From NCBI RefSeq assembly GCF_004341505.2, contig NZ_SLYP02000002.1:1-64000 (forward strand): a stretch of 64,000 bases of DNA. Direction: 5' to 3'. Numbering within the stretch: the first letter of the stretch is position 1; each line of letters begins with the position of its first letter. The DNA comes from Sphingomonas sp. JUb134 (GTDB lineage Bacteria; Pseudomonadota; Alphaproteobacteria; Sphingomonadales; Sphingomonadaceae). The notes beneath the pieces are model-generated. The model was given only the letters and a program-made list of their open reading frames with translations, was not told the DNA's origin and did not search any database. The position numbers and the translations under genes are program-made. Below, in pieces: positions 44,148-52,907 of the stretch.

Positions 44148-47100
44148 GCAAGGACTGGTTCGGCCACCTTGCGGCGTCGCTGAAAACGCGACGCCCATGC
44201 GGTGATCGCCGGCAGCACCAGCAGCGTCAGCGCGGTCGACGTGATGAGGCCGCCGATGACGACCGTGGCGAGCGGGCGCTGCACCTCCGCACCCGTGCCG
44301 GTGGCGAGCGCCATCGGTACGAAGCCGAGCGACGCAACCAGCGCCGTCATCAGAACCGGACGAACCCGCTCCATCGCACCATCGGCGATAGCCCGATCAT
44401 CGTCCTCGCCTTCCTCGCGGTGCTTGCGGATCGCGCCCATCATGACGAGGCCGTTGAGGACCGCGACGCCCGACAACGCGATGAACCCGACTGCGGCAGT
44501 GATCGAGAAGGGAATGCCGCGCAGCAGCAGGGCGAAGACGCCGCCCGCGAGCGCCATCGGCACCGCGGAGAAGACGATCAGCGCGGGGATGAAGCCGCCA
44601 AGCGCCATGTAGAGCAGCGCATAGATCGCCAAGAAGCAGATCGGCACCACCAGCATCAGGCGAAGCCGCGCCGATTGCAGACTCTCGAAGGTGCCGCCCC
44701 AACCGGTATACATGCCGGCAGGAAGCGGCATCGCATCAATGCGGGCTTCGGCTTCCTTGACGAAGCCGCCAAGGTCGCGTCCACGCACATTGACCTGAAC
44801 GGTCATCATGCGCTTGCCGTTCTCGCGGCTGATCTGATTCAACCCTTGCGTATAATTGAACCGCGCCACCTCGCGCAGCGGGATCGAGCGCGCGGTCTGT
44901 CCCTCGGGCGTCGGCAGCATGACCGGGATCGCGCCCAGCGTATCGATGTCGTCACGCTGCGCGTCGGGCAGGCGCACCACCACCGAGAAGCGCCGATCGC
45001 CCTCGAATAACAGCCCGGCTTCCCGGCCGCCCAGCGCGGCCGAGACGGTGTTCGCCACCTCCTCGACCGAGAGGCCAAGCCGTCCGGCAGCCTGGCGGTC
45101 GATCTGCACGTCGAAGGTGGGGGCGCCGTCCGTCTGCTCGACGCTGACGTCGCCCGCGCCCGGGATGGTGCGCACCGCATTGGCGATCTTCTGGGCCTGT
45201 GCGGTCATTGCATCGAGGTCGTCGCCATAGAGCTTGATCGCCACGTCGGCGCGGACGCCGGCGATCAGCTCGTTGAAGCGCATCTGGATCGGCTGCTGGA
45301 TTTCGGTCCGGTTGCCGATGACCCCCTTCATCCGCTCCTCGATGCGGGCGATGATATCCTCCTTGGTCTTTACCTCCGCCGGCCATTCGCTTTCCGGCTT
45401 GGGAATGACATAGGTGTCCGACGAGTTGGGCGGCATGGGATCGGTGCCGAGGTCGGCGTTGCCGTTCTTGGAGAAGACCAGCGCCACCTCCGGCAGCGTC
45501 TTCAACGCATCCTCGATCCGCATCTGCATCTGCGTCGACTGGTCGATCGAGGCCGAGGGCACGCGGAAGTTGGTGACGGTGATGTCCTTCTCGTCGAGCT
45601 GCGGCATGAACTCCTCGCCGAGGAAGCCGAAGCAGAACACCGCCGCGACGAACACGCCGGCACCGGCCGTGATGAAGGGCAACGGTCGGGCGATCGCCTT
45701 GCCCAGCAGCGGCGCATACCGCTCCTTGAACCAGCGGATCGGCTTCACCTCCGTTTCGCTGACCCGGCCCTTGATAAGGATCACGATCATCGCCGGCACG
45801 AAGGTCAGCGACAGGACGAAGGCGCAGGCCAGCGCGATCATCAGCGTCGTCGCCATCGGCGAGAACGTCTTTCCCTCGACGCCCTGGAACGTGAGCAGCG
45901 GGACGAAGACGAGGAAGATGATAAGCTGGCCGAAGACGGTCGGCCGGATCATCTCCTTCGCCGATGCGGCGGTCGTCTCAAGGCGCTCGTCCAGCGTCAG
46001 CAGGCGGTTCTCGGCGTGCTGGCGCTCGGCGAGGTGGCGCAGCGCATTCTCGACGATGATGACCGCCCCGTCGACGATCAGGCCGAAGTCGAGCGCGCCC
46101 AGGCTCATCAGATTGCCGGATACGCCCAGCGCATTCATGCCCGATGCCGTCATCAGCATCGTGATCGGAATGACCGCGGCGGTGATGAGCGCGGCGCGGA
46201 CGTTGCCGAGCAACAGGAACAGGACGACGATGACGAGCAACGCGCCCTCGATCAGGTTTTTCTCGACCGTCGCGATCGTCGCGTTGACCAGCTTCGAGCG
46301 GTTATAGACGGGTTCGGCGAATACATCGGGCGGCAGCGTCCGGTTGACCTGTTCCAGCTTCTCTCCGACCGCGGTCGCGACGATGCGGCTGTTCTCGCCT
46401 ACCAGCATCAGCACGGTCGAGATGACCGCCTCCGATCCCATGCGGCTGCCCGACCCGGTGCGGACCGCACCACCGATCATCACTTGCCCGACGTCCTTGA
46501 CCCGCACGGGCACGCCGTTGCGGGTGGCGACGACCGCCTCCTGGATGTCCTCGATCGACTTCAGGCGGGCATCGGCGCGAACCAGAAAGCTCTCGCCGGC
46601 GCGGCGCACATAGTTCGAGCCTGCCGAGACGTTCGCCCGCTCCATCGCATCGGCCAGCTCGGTGATCGAGATGCCGTAGGAGGCGAGCGCATTGAGGTTG
46701 GGTTCGATCAGATACTGTTTGACATAACCGCCATTGGAATCGACCCCGGCAACGCCCTTCACGTTGCGCATCTGCGGCCGGATGATCCAGTCCTGCACCG
46801 TGCGCAGATAGGCAGCCTTGGCGAGTTCGGTGGTCAGCCGCTCGCCCTCCGGCGTCAGATAGCTGCCGTCCGACTGCCAGCCCGGCTGACCATCGACCGT
46901 CTTCACGCCCTTGCCGTCCGGGTGACGGAAGGCGATCGAGTAGAAGAAGATCTCGCCGAGGCCGGTGCTGAGCGGCGCGAGGTTGGGTTGCACGCCTGCC
47001 GGCAGGCTGTCCTTCGCCTGGGCGAGCCGTTCCGTGACCTGCGCCCTCGCGAAGTAGATGCTGGTCGCGTCGGTGAAGACCGCCGTCACCTGGCTGAAGC

Positions 47101-47365
47101 CGTTGCGCGAGAAGGAGCGCGTCATCTCCAGCCCGGGGATGCCCGCCAATGCCGTCTCGACGGGGAACGTCACCTGCTTTTCGACATCGACCGGGCCGAG
47201 CGAGGGGACGAAGGTGCTGATCTGCACCTGACGGTTGGTGACGTCTGGCACCGCGTCGATCGGCAGCTTGGTGATCTGCCATGCCCCGAACGCGACGACG
47301 ACGAGGGTCAGGAACGCGACCAGCCATCGGAGGCGAACCGATGTCGAAAGGATGCGCTCGATCAT
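44144..47365 (-). CDS. czcA: CzcA-type heavy-metal RND transporter
   Basis: 1,073 residues. N-terminal TKLPIDAVPDVTNRQVQIST and VEKQVTFPVETALAGIPGLE are typical of CzcA. The fourth-helix motif DFGLIVDGAVIIVEN carries the proton-relay Asp residues of the Co/Zn/Cd class. It is the last gene of the operon MFS - small protein - czcC - czcB - czcA; its start overlaps the czcB stop by 4 bases and its end overlaps the convergent superoxide dismutase by 4. Confidence 0.95.
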   Translation of the reverse strand: MIERILSTSVRLRWLVAFLTLVVVAFGAWQITKLPIDAVPDVTNRQVQISTFVPSLGPVDVEKQVTFPVETALAGIPGLEMTRSFSRNGFSQVTAVFTDATSIYFARAQVTERLAQAKDSLPAGVQPNLAPLSTGLGEIFFYSIAFRHPDGKGVKTVDGQPGWQSDGSYLTPEGERLTTELAKAAYLRTVQDWIIRPQMRNVKGVAGVDSNGGYVKQYLIEPNLNALASYGISITELADAMERANVSAGSNYVRRAGESFLVRADARLKSIEDIQEAVVATRNGVPVRVKDVGQVMIGGAVRTGSGSRMGSEAVISTVLMLVGENSRIVATAVGEKLEQVNRTLPPDVFAEPVYNRSKLVNATIATVEKNLIEGALLVIVVLFLLLGNVRAALITAAVIPITMLMTASGMNALGVSGNLMSLGALDFGLIVDGAVIIVENALRHLAERQHAENRLLTLDERLETTAASAKEMIRPTVFGQLIIFLVFVPLLTFQGVEGKTFSPMATTLMIALACAFVLSLTFVPAMIVILIKGRVSETEVKPIRWFKERYAPLLGKAIARPLPFITAGAGVFVAAVFCFGFLGEEFMPQLDEKDITVTNFRVPSASIDQSTQMQMRIEDALKTLPEVALVFSKNGNADLGTDPMPPNSSDTYVIPKPESEWPAEVKTKEDIIARIEERMKGVIGNRTEIQQPIQMRFNELIAGVRADVAIKLYGDDLDAMTAQAQKIANAVRTIPGAGDVSVEQTDGAPTFDVQIDRQAAGRLGLSVEEVANTVSAALGGREAGLLFEGDRRFSVVVRLPDAQRDDIDTLGAIPVMLPTPEGQTARSIPLREVARFNYTQGLNQISRENGKRMMTVQVNVRGRDLGGFVKEAEARIDAMPLPAGMYTGWGGTFESLQSARLRLMLVVPICFLAIYALLYMALGGFIPALIVFSAVPMALAGGVFALLLRGIPFSITAAVGFIALSGVAVLNGLVMMGAIRKHREEGEDDDRAIADGAMERVRPVLMTALVASLGFVPMALATGTGAEVQRPLATVVIGGLITSTALTLLVLPAITAWASRFQRRRKVAEPVLA

Positions 47366-48522
47366 TCCTCGCCTCCCACGTTCTTTTCGAGTTCGGCCTT
47401 GATGAGGAAGGCGTTGGTCGTGGCGATCTGCGTGCCCGCGCTAATACCTTCGGCAACGGCGACCATGCCGCCAGAGCGGTTGGCAATGCGGATAGGCTGC
47501 GCCTTGAACCCCTGCGGCGTCCGGACAAACACCACCGTCCTATCGCCCAGCGTCTGCACGGCATCCTGTGGGACCATGACGCCGCCCTTGGTCGCACCGC
47601 CGCTGGCCAGGATGCGCGCCTGGACGAGCTGTCCGGGTGCGAGCGTGCTGGTGCCGGCGGTCGGCGTCACCACGATCGTCGCGGTGCGCGACTGCGGATC
47701 AACGACGCCTGTTGCGGCACGGACCCGGCCTTCAATGGTGCGGCCATCACTGGTGCTCAGCTCGACCCGATCGCCGGTGCGGACCCGCATGGCATCGGCC
47801 GGGGGCACGTTGGCGGTGATCTGGAATCGACGCGGATCGGCGACCCGGAACAGCTCGGTTTCCGCCGCGACATACTGGCCGAGATTGGCAGCAGCAGCAG
47901 TCACACGGCCGGCGATCGGGCTGATGATCGCCACGGAGCGTCCGTCGCCGGTAACACGCGCGGCGCCTGCCGCGGCGCTGGCACGGCGCGCGTCGGCCTG
48001 AGCCACCGCGAGGTTGGCCTGTGCGGCCTCGTAGTCGGCACGGGGACTGACGCCCTGTGCGAGCAAGGTCCGTTCGCGCGCGAGCTGGCGCTGGGCGAGC
48101 GTCACGCGCGCCGATGCCGATGAACGGTCGGCCGCGATCTGCGAGGCGTCCCGGCTTTCGACCAGGGCGAGTGTCTGGCCTGCCCGGACAGGATCGCCGA
48201 TCCGCGAGAAGATGCGCGTGATCGTCCCCGGTGCGCGGGCCGTCAGCAACGCTTCCGCGTCCGGTGTGGCCTCAACCGTCGCGGAGGCGATGACAGCAGC
48301 ATCCAGCTCGCCTGAAGCGGCAGGGGCGACGGTGATCTGCGACGTCGCAATAGCTTGCGGCGTGATGACCAGCCTGTCGTTCGACGCTGCCGGTGTGGCG
48401 GCTTCTGTCGGGGCCGGTGTCGGAACAGGTGCCTGGGTGAGGCGTGCGACGCCGAAACCGAGCGCGGCAGCCGCGACCAGCCCGATGGCGGCCCCGGCAT
48501 AGAGACGATGTTTTCCGGTCAT
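47362..48522 (-). CDS. czcB: CzcB-type periplasmic adaptor
   Basis: 386 residues. N-terminal membrane anchor (LYAGAAIGLVAAAALGFGVA), coiled-coil hairpin (RVTLAQRQLARERTLLAQGV) and lipoyl/beta-barrel domains (RAPGTITRIFSRIGDPVRAGQ). It bridges CzcA and CzcC. It overlaps both neighbours by 4 bases. Confidence 0.92.
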   Translation of the reverse strand: MTGKHRLYAGAAIGLVAAAALGFGVARLTQAPVPTPAPTEAATPAASNDRLVITPQAIATSQITVAPAASGELDAAVIASATVEATPDAEALLTARAPGTITRIFSRIGDPVRAGQTLALVESRDASQIAADRSSASARVTLAQRQLARERTLLAQGVSPRADYEAAQANLAVAQADARRASAAAGAARVTGDGRSVAIISPIAGRVTAAAANLGQYVAAETELFRVADPRRFQITANVPPADAMRVRTGDRVELSTSDGRTIEGRVRAATGVVDPQSRTATIVVTPTAGTSTLAPGQLVQARILASGGATKGGVMVPQDAVQTLGDRTVVFVRTPQGFKAQPIRIANRSGGMVAVAEGISAGTQIATTNAFLIKAELEKNVGGEE

Positions 48523-49778
48523 TGGACCGCTTCTCCGGTGATGCTGAGGCCCGACAGGCGGGCAAGGTTGGCGCGGGCGTCGAGACGCGCGATGTCGGCG
48601 TCGAGGATGACGCCTCGGGCGGCGCCGAGATTGTGACGGGCGGCAAGCAGTTCGATCAGCGGTGCCTTGCCCGCCTCATAGGCGATACGTGCAAGGCGAT
48701 ACGCCTCCTCGGCGGTCCGCATCGTTCGCTGTGCGGCTACCGCGCGCGTATCGGCGGCCTGCACGAGGACGAAAGCGGCCCGCGCGCCGGTCTCCGCTTC
48801 GAGCCGCGCCGCTGCGGCGCGGGCTTCGGCTCCCTGAAGATCGGCACGGGCTGCATCGATATTGCCCCGGTTGCGATCGAAGAACGGCAGCGGCACCGAT
48901 ACCCCGGCGACGACGGCGGGGCCGCTGGCGACGCGAAGCTGGCGAACGCCAAGCTGCGCCGTGATGTTGGGAACAGCAAGCCGTTGCTGTACCGTAACGG
49001 CTCTTGCAGCTGCCTCCCGTTCCGCTTCCGCGACCTTGACCGTCGTTGCCTGCATCGGATCGACCGGTCCGCTCGACGGTCGCGCGTTCATCCGATCGAG
49101 CAGGGATTCCCCAACCCCGGTGAACGTCGTCGGGGAACCTGCCAAGCCTGAAAGCCGCGCGAGCGCCGCTGTCTTCTGGGCACGCGCGACTTCAAGATCG
49201 GCTTCGAGGGTCGCGAGTTCGGTTTCCGCCTGAAGCTGGCGCAACCGTGCTTCCTTGCCGGCACCGACAAGGGCGCGAGCGACCTTCAGGTCGGCGGTCG
49301 CCTCCTCCACCTCGTCCTCGGCGAGCGCGATCCGGCGTTCCGCTACCTCGGCACTCGCATAGGCGCGCGCCAGTTCAGTGGCGAAGAGCAGACGGCCATC
49401 GCGGTTCCGTGCTTGCGCCGCGGCGATGCCCGCCTCCCCGGCCGCGATCCGGGCGGAACGCTTGCCCCCCAGCTCAATCGGCTGATCGATCTGGAAGGTG
49501 GTCTGCTGCTGATTGCGCGCGTTGTTCTGCAAGTCGCCGGCGAAGTTCTCGGCGTAGACGTTGATGAAGGGATTGGGCCGCGCGCGCGCCTGTTCGGCAA
49601 GGCCTTGCGCGCGGGCCACGTCCGCATCGAGGGCGGTCACGCGCGGAGCCGTCTGCGCCTGACGCAGGAGCTGGGCGAAGGGTGGTGCCGTCTGCGCACC
49701 GGCCGTGCCGATGGGGCACAGCATTACGAGCATACCGGCCAGCGCAAGCCTGCGCTGCCGGCGACTGGGGCCGTTCAT
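48519..49778 (-). CDS. czcC: CzcC-type outer-membrane efflux protein
   Basis: 419 residues from ATG 49778. Signal peptide (LALAGMLVMLCPIGTAGAQ), then two outer-membrane-efflux repeats with the coiled-coil helices typical of TolC-like proteins (RPNPFINVYAENFAGDLQ; FFDRNRGNIDAARADLQGAE). The exit duct of the Czc pump. Confidence 0.92.
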   Translation of the reverse strand: MNGPSRRQRRLALAGMLVMLCPIGTAGAQTAPPFAQLLRQAQTAPRVTALDADVARAQGLAEQARARPNPFINVYAENFAGDLQNNARNQQQTTFQIDQPIELGGKRSARIAAGEAGIAAAQARNRDGRLLFATELARAYASAEVAERRIALAEDEVEEATADLKVARALVGAGKEARLRQLQAETELATLEADLEVARAQKTAALARLSGLAGSPTTFTGVGESLLDRMNARPSSGPVDPMQATTVKVAEAEREAAARAVTVQQRLAVPNITAQLGVRQLRVASGPAVVAGVSVPLPFFDRNRGNIDAARADLQGAEARAAAARLEAETGARAAFVLVQAADTRAVAAQRTMRTAEEAYRLARIAYEAGKAPLIELLAARHNLGAARGVILDADIARLDARANLARLSGLSITGEAVQ

Positions 49779-49831
49779 GATCTTCTTCCTGCAAAGGTGA
49801 GCTTGGTGGCGCGGTTGGCGCCGGTGCCGGC

Positions 49832-50173
49832 TCAGGCTCGTGGAGGTCGAAGAAACTCTGCGGGGTCGATCCCTCCGGGCAGACGAGCGGTGCCGATCAT
49901 CCATTGCCGGTCGGCAACGAGGATCATCCGCTCGGACGGGAGCGCCCCGTCAAACGCTACCCAATGCCCTGTCGCGTGCGCCAACACATGGATCGGTGCA
50001 TCGGGATCGGATTTCTCGGGCGTATCGTGGCTATGCTCGATCACTGACGCATGGATCGCATCGTCGTCATGGACGATCGCATTGTGCCACCCCGACAGGC
50101 CGATCAGGCCGAGCATGGCGACGAGCGCCAGCACGGCGCCCAGCAGCGCGGATCGAGGATGACGCATAGGCAT
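49832..50173 (-). CDS. Small His/Asp-rich exported protein of the czc operon
   Basis: 113 residues from ATG 50173 (MPMRHPRSALLGAVLALVAM). A hydrophobic leader or anchor is followed by a periplasmic part rich in His and Asp (HNAIVHDDDAIHASVIEHSH), a plausible metal-binding stretch. It lies between the MFS gene and czcC in the same direction. A periplasmic metal chaperone is a reasonable guess; similar small genes often start czc operons. Confidence 0.65.
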   Translation of the reverse strand: MPMRHPRSALLGAVLALVAMLGLIGLSGWHNAIVHDDDAIHASVIEHSHDTPEKSDPDAPIHVLAHATGHWVAFDGALPSERMILVADRQWMIGTARLPGGIDPAEFLRPPRA

Positions 50174-50214
50174 TCTGCCGAAACTACGCTGACCGCCTGT
50201 AACGGACAAGCGCA

Positions 50215-51540
50215 TCACCGGTTCGGCCACTTCGGATGACGGCGATCGATCACGAAAGCATGATCGCCCTTGGCGTGCTCTGCGTGGTGGGGATCGTCGG
50301 CGGGTAGATCGGCATGGTCATGCGGAATGACGTCCGGATCATGCGCCGGCCATAGGCGAAGCGCCGCGACGACGCCGATCGCGGACAGCGCCGCCATGCC
50401 GACGAAGGCCGCGCTCATGCTGACGCGAGCGCCCAACTGTCCGACGAGCGGATAGCAGATCAGCCAGCACACATGGCTGAGTGCGAACTGCGCCGCGAAC
50501 AGGGCGGGCCGGTCCTCGGCATTGGCCGATCGGCGAAGAAGTCGTCCGGACGGCGTGAGGCTTGCGGAGTAGGCGACGCCCATGACCAGCCAGCCCGCCA
50601 GCAGGACGTGCCAATAGGCAGCGCCCGGCGTCATCGTCGCGCTGATCGCGGCGAGCGCCGCGAGCGTGATCGTCAGCACGGCAGCGGCGACGATCATCAC
50701 CGTGCGATCGGCGATCCTGTCCAATACCCGCGGCAGGGTCAGCGCCGCGGTGATCGAGCCGCCTCCGAAGGCGGCGAGCGTCAGTGCGACATCGCGCTGG
50801 CTCAGGCCCAGGCCCTTCACGATGACGACGGTGTTGACGATGACCATCGCGCTCGCGGCAGCGGCGCTGAGCGTCAGGGCCAGCAGTCCGCGCAGGCGCG
50901 GCGTCCTGAGGTAGATGCGCGTTCCCCGCGTCGTTTTGTCGTAAATGCCGCCCTGATCCTCGACTGGTGCGGGCCGGGGCAGGACCGTCGAGACGACGAG
51001 CAGCGCCGAAGCGATGAAGCCGATCGCCGTGCCCGAGAACAACCAGTGATAGCTCATCACCGTCAGCAGGCCGGCCGCAAGGATGGGGCTGGTCAGGCTC
51101 TCCATGTCATAGGCGAGACGCGACAGCGACAGGGCGCGGGTATAGTCACGCTCATCCGGCAAAACGTCCGCGATGGTCGCCTGAAACGTCGGCGTGAACG
51201 CGGCCGACGCCGATTGCAGGACGAAGATCAGGACATAGACCTGCCAGACCTGGTTCACGAACGGCAGGCAGATCGCCACGGCCGCGCGGATCGCATCCAT
51301 GCTGACAAGCAACGCCCGCCGGGGTACGCGGTTGGCGAACGCTCCGGCGATCGGGGCGACGCCGATATAGGCGACCATCTTGATCGCGAGCGCCGTGCCC
51401 AGCACGGCCCCGGCGCTGCCACCAGCGATGTCATAAGCCAGCAGTCCCAGCGCAACGGTCGCAAGTCCCGTCCCGATCAATGCGATGATCTGGGCGAGAA
51501 ACAGATGACGGTAAGTCCGGTTTGCCAGGACGCTGAGCAT
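50215..51540 (-). CDS. MFS exporter with His-rich C terminus (NreB-like)
   Basis: 441 residues, twelve predicted spans; the MFS loop 2-3 motif region is GAFANRVPRRALLVSMDAIR. The cytoplasmic tail is His/Asp-rich (HDPDVIPHDHADLPADDPHH), as in NreB-type nickel exporters. The start codon lies 12 bases from an RcnR-type operator, so it should be induced by the metal sensed by the divergent regulator, most likely Ni or Co. Confidence 0.85.
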   Translation of the reverse strand: MLSVLANRTYRHLFLAQIIALIGTGLATVALGLLAYDIAGGSAGAVLGTALAIKMVAYIGVAPIAGAFANRVPRRALLVSMDAIRAAVAICLPFVNQVWQVYVLIFVLQSASAAFTPTFQATIADVLPDERDYTRALSLSRLAYDMESLTSPILAAGLLTVMSYHWLFSGTAIGFIASALLVVSTVLPRPAPVEDQGGIYDKTTRGTRIYLRTPRLRGLLALTLSAAAASAMVIVNTVVIVKGLGLSQRDVALTLAAFGGGSITAALTLPRVLDRIADRTVMIVAAAVLTITLAALAAISATMTPGAAYWHVLLAGWLVMGVAYSASLTPSGRLLRRSANAEDRPALFAAQFALSHVCWLICYPLVGQLGARVSMSAAFVGMAALSAIGVVAALRLWPAHDPDVIPHDHADLPADDPHHAEHAKGDHAFVIDRRHPKWPNR

Positions 51541-51551
51541 GGACGCCTCAT

Positions 51552-51591
51552 ATCCCCCTAGGGGGATGCCGTCTATCCCCCTGGGGGGATA
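51552..51591. promoter_or_regulatory. Two RcnR/CsoR-type operators
   Basis: ATCCCCCTAGGGGGAT (51552-51567) and ATCCCCCTGGGGGGAT (51575-51590) are near-identical palindromes 23 bases apart, between the divergent MFS and regulator genes. Dyads with G5-6/C5-6 arms and AT edges are the known operator form of the RcnR/CsoR/FrmR family. Confidence 0.88.
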
Positions 51592-51628
51592 CTCGACAAC
51601 ATCGGTGCCGGCATCCTACATTGAGGGC

Positions 51629-51898
51629 ATGTCTCATAACGCGCACTCCAGCCACCCGGCGATCATCAAGCGCCTGAACCGCGCAGCGGGTCATCTGCGC
51701 AGCATCGTCGGGATGATCGAGGAAGAGCGGCCATGCGTCGACATCGCCCAGCAGCTCCAGGCCGTCGAAAGCGCGATTGCCAGCGCCAAGCGCGCGCTCA
51801 TCAACGACCATATTGACCACTGCCTCGTTCATGCCGAGGAAGGTGAAGGGACGAAGGTTGCGGTCGAGCAGTTTCGGGCGATTTCGAAATACTGGTGA
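51629..51898 (+). CDS. RcnR/FrmR-family metal-responsive repressor
   Basis: 89 residues from ATG 51629, all-helical. Sensor residues by position: His3, Cys36 (ERPCVDIAQQL), His61 and His64 in NDHIDHCLV. Cys36-His61 spacing matches RcnR/FrmR. RcnR senses Ni/Co; FrmR senses formaldehyde. The neighbouring metal exporters favour a metal sensor, which would repress the MFS-czc operon and its own gene through the two operators. Confidence 0.88.
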   Translation: MSHNAHSSHPAIIKRLNRAAGHLRSIVGMIEEERPCVDIAQQLQAVESAIASAKRALINDHIDHCLVHAEEGEGTKVAVEQFRAISKYW

Positions 51899-51981
51899 CG
51901 CGGCACTCCGCTTTCCCGATTGGGAAGGTCGCGTGGGACGGCTGACGGCGGGAAGGCGCGCTCGATGGCAACGAGGGCGCC

Positions 51982-52022
51982 ATTTTCCCGAAATGTGTTC
52001 CCGATTGGCTTTTCCCGAAACT
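51982..52022. repeat. TTTCGGGAAA site cluster, copy B
   Basis: TTTCCCGAAA at 51984-51993 and 52011-52020, 27 bases apart as in copy A (4221-4257), with about 37 of 41 bases equal by eye in inverted orientation. A related TTCCC-N4-GGGAA sits at 51912-51925. It lies inside the right end of the 41-kb unit, 67 bases from the terminal inverted repeat. Confidence 0.7.
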
Positions 52023-52089
52023 GCCCGGTGCAGATGGAGAAACGGGACAACCTATGGCCGTCTGATCGACCTCCCCTTGGCGGTCGAAG

Positions 52090-52257
52090 CTGTTGGCAGA
52101 TAACGTGAGTGCGACGCCTCGTTTGCGAGCAGCGCCGGATGATGGCGAGCACATTGGCAGCTAATTCGAGCACGGTGCCACGCGCCAGTGGCAGATAGCG
52201 TGAGCAGGAAATAGCGCTGTTGGCGAGCAGACACCGCTACGATTGCAAGCCCCTACA
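52090..52257 (-). repeat. Right terminal inverted repeat of the 41-kb unit
   Basis: Read inward from 52257 it begins TGTAGGGGCTTGCAATC and follows the left repeat for about 168 bp, including the same TGCTYRC motif series and the TGCCAC-N6-GTGGCA palindrome. Similarity stops near 52090. Confidence 0.85.
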
Positions 52258-52263
52258 AATATC
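52258..52263 (+). repeat. Target-site duplication, right copy (AATATC)
   Basis: AATATC directly follows the CCTACA end and matches 11349-11354. Confidence 0.9.
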
Positions 52264-52422
52264 CGTCCCAATCCGGGTGACATGCCCGAGAAGGCGACGT
52301 TCATCCCGAAGCCCTTCTCGGCTGCGATCGTCCACGAGCACCTCCGCAGGACGCTGCCTGACGGCAAGAAGCCCGCGCCGCTGAAGAATGCGGTGACGAC
52401 GCCGGTTCAGCCGGGAGCCTGA
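52264..52422 (+). pseudogene. Response regulator, 3' part
   Basis: 52 codons plus stop reading RPNPGDMPEKATFIPKPFSA, with the conserved receiver Lys in IPKPF, then a short Pro/Ala tail. Joined after codon 91 of the fragment at 11082-11354 it gives a complete receiver. The similar regulator at 4450-4830 shows the same TTFLPKPF element. Confidence 0.92.
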
Positions 52423-52811
52423 GCCACCCCTGCCGAGGCGAGCAACTGCGCGTCGGTCGCGTCGCGGTTGTCGATCCACCATTTGGCGTCCGCGATGCCG
52501 AGCAGCGCCGCGCCGGTTTCGACGCTATCGAGAGGTTGATCCTTGCGCAGCAAGGCGATCCGTTTCGCGCGAATGGTCGTTGCCCAGCTGACCTGTCGTT
52601 CCGAGCCGTTGAGCGGCGCCAGCGACAGATGGGCAACGGCTTGTTGCGAGGCCGCGGCGTCGCGCTCGTTCTCTTCCTGGCGCTGCTTGCGGTAGCACGC
52701 GCCGCAGACCGTCGTGCGCAGCCAGGTGGCCTTGCGCTCCTGCTGCGACGCGAACCCGGCAATGAAATGGGTTTGCTCATGGCCGCAGGTGTGGGTGATG
52801 CGATGGTCCAT
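52407..52811 (-). CDS. Hypothetical Cys/His protein (134 aa)
   Basis: The N terminus has a possible zinc site (ITHTCGHEQTHFIAGF, then VCGACYRKQRQEE); the rest is helical and charged (WWIDNRDATDAQLLASAGV). Convergent with the broken response regulator, overlapping its last 16 bases. Last gene of the leftward backbone operon. No family recognised. Confidence 0.65.
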   Translation of the reverse strand: MDHRITHTCGHEQTHFIAGFASQQERKATWLRTTVCGACYRKQRQEENERDAAASQQAVAHLSLAPLNGSERQVSWATTIRAKRIALLRKDQPLDSVETGAALLGIADAKWWIDNRDATDAQLLASAGVAQAPG

Positions 52812-52907
52812 GACGTTCAGCCTGTCATATGGGCCGGATTTGTTCCAGCGGGATTGAGTCGAGCCGTTCGGTTCCGGCGACCGATGCTCGCGGCATGAAG
52901 ATGGCGA

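Larger units (their letters stand above)
11355..52257. mobile_element. 40.9-kb transposon-like unit with TGTAGG ends
   Basis: Defined by three independent signs: inverted ends TGTAGG...CCTACA with about 167 bp of imperfect inverted repeat, a 6-bp direct duplication of AATATC, and a host gene cleanly split at that point. TGT/ACA ends with several short repeats inside each end are typical of Tn7-, Tn402-, Tn552- and IS21-like DDE systems. No TnsB-, TniA- or IstA-like gene was found between the ends; the transposases inside belong to nested IS3, IS5 and IS110-family elements. Cargo: restriction-modification, catalase, a glycosyltransferase operon, two RND metal-efflux operons and chromate/superoxide genes. 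It seems either non-autonomous or a form that lost its transposase. Confidence 0.85.
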
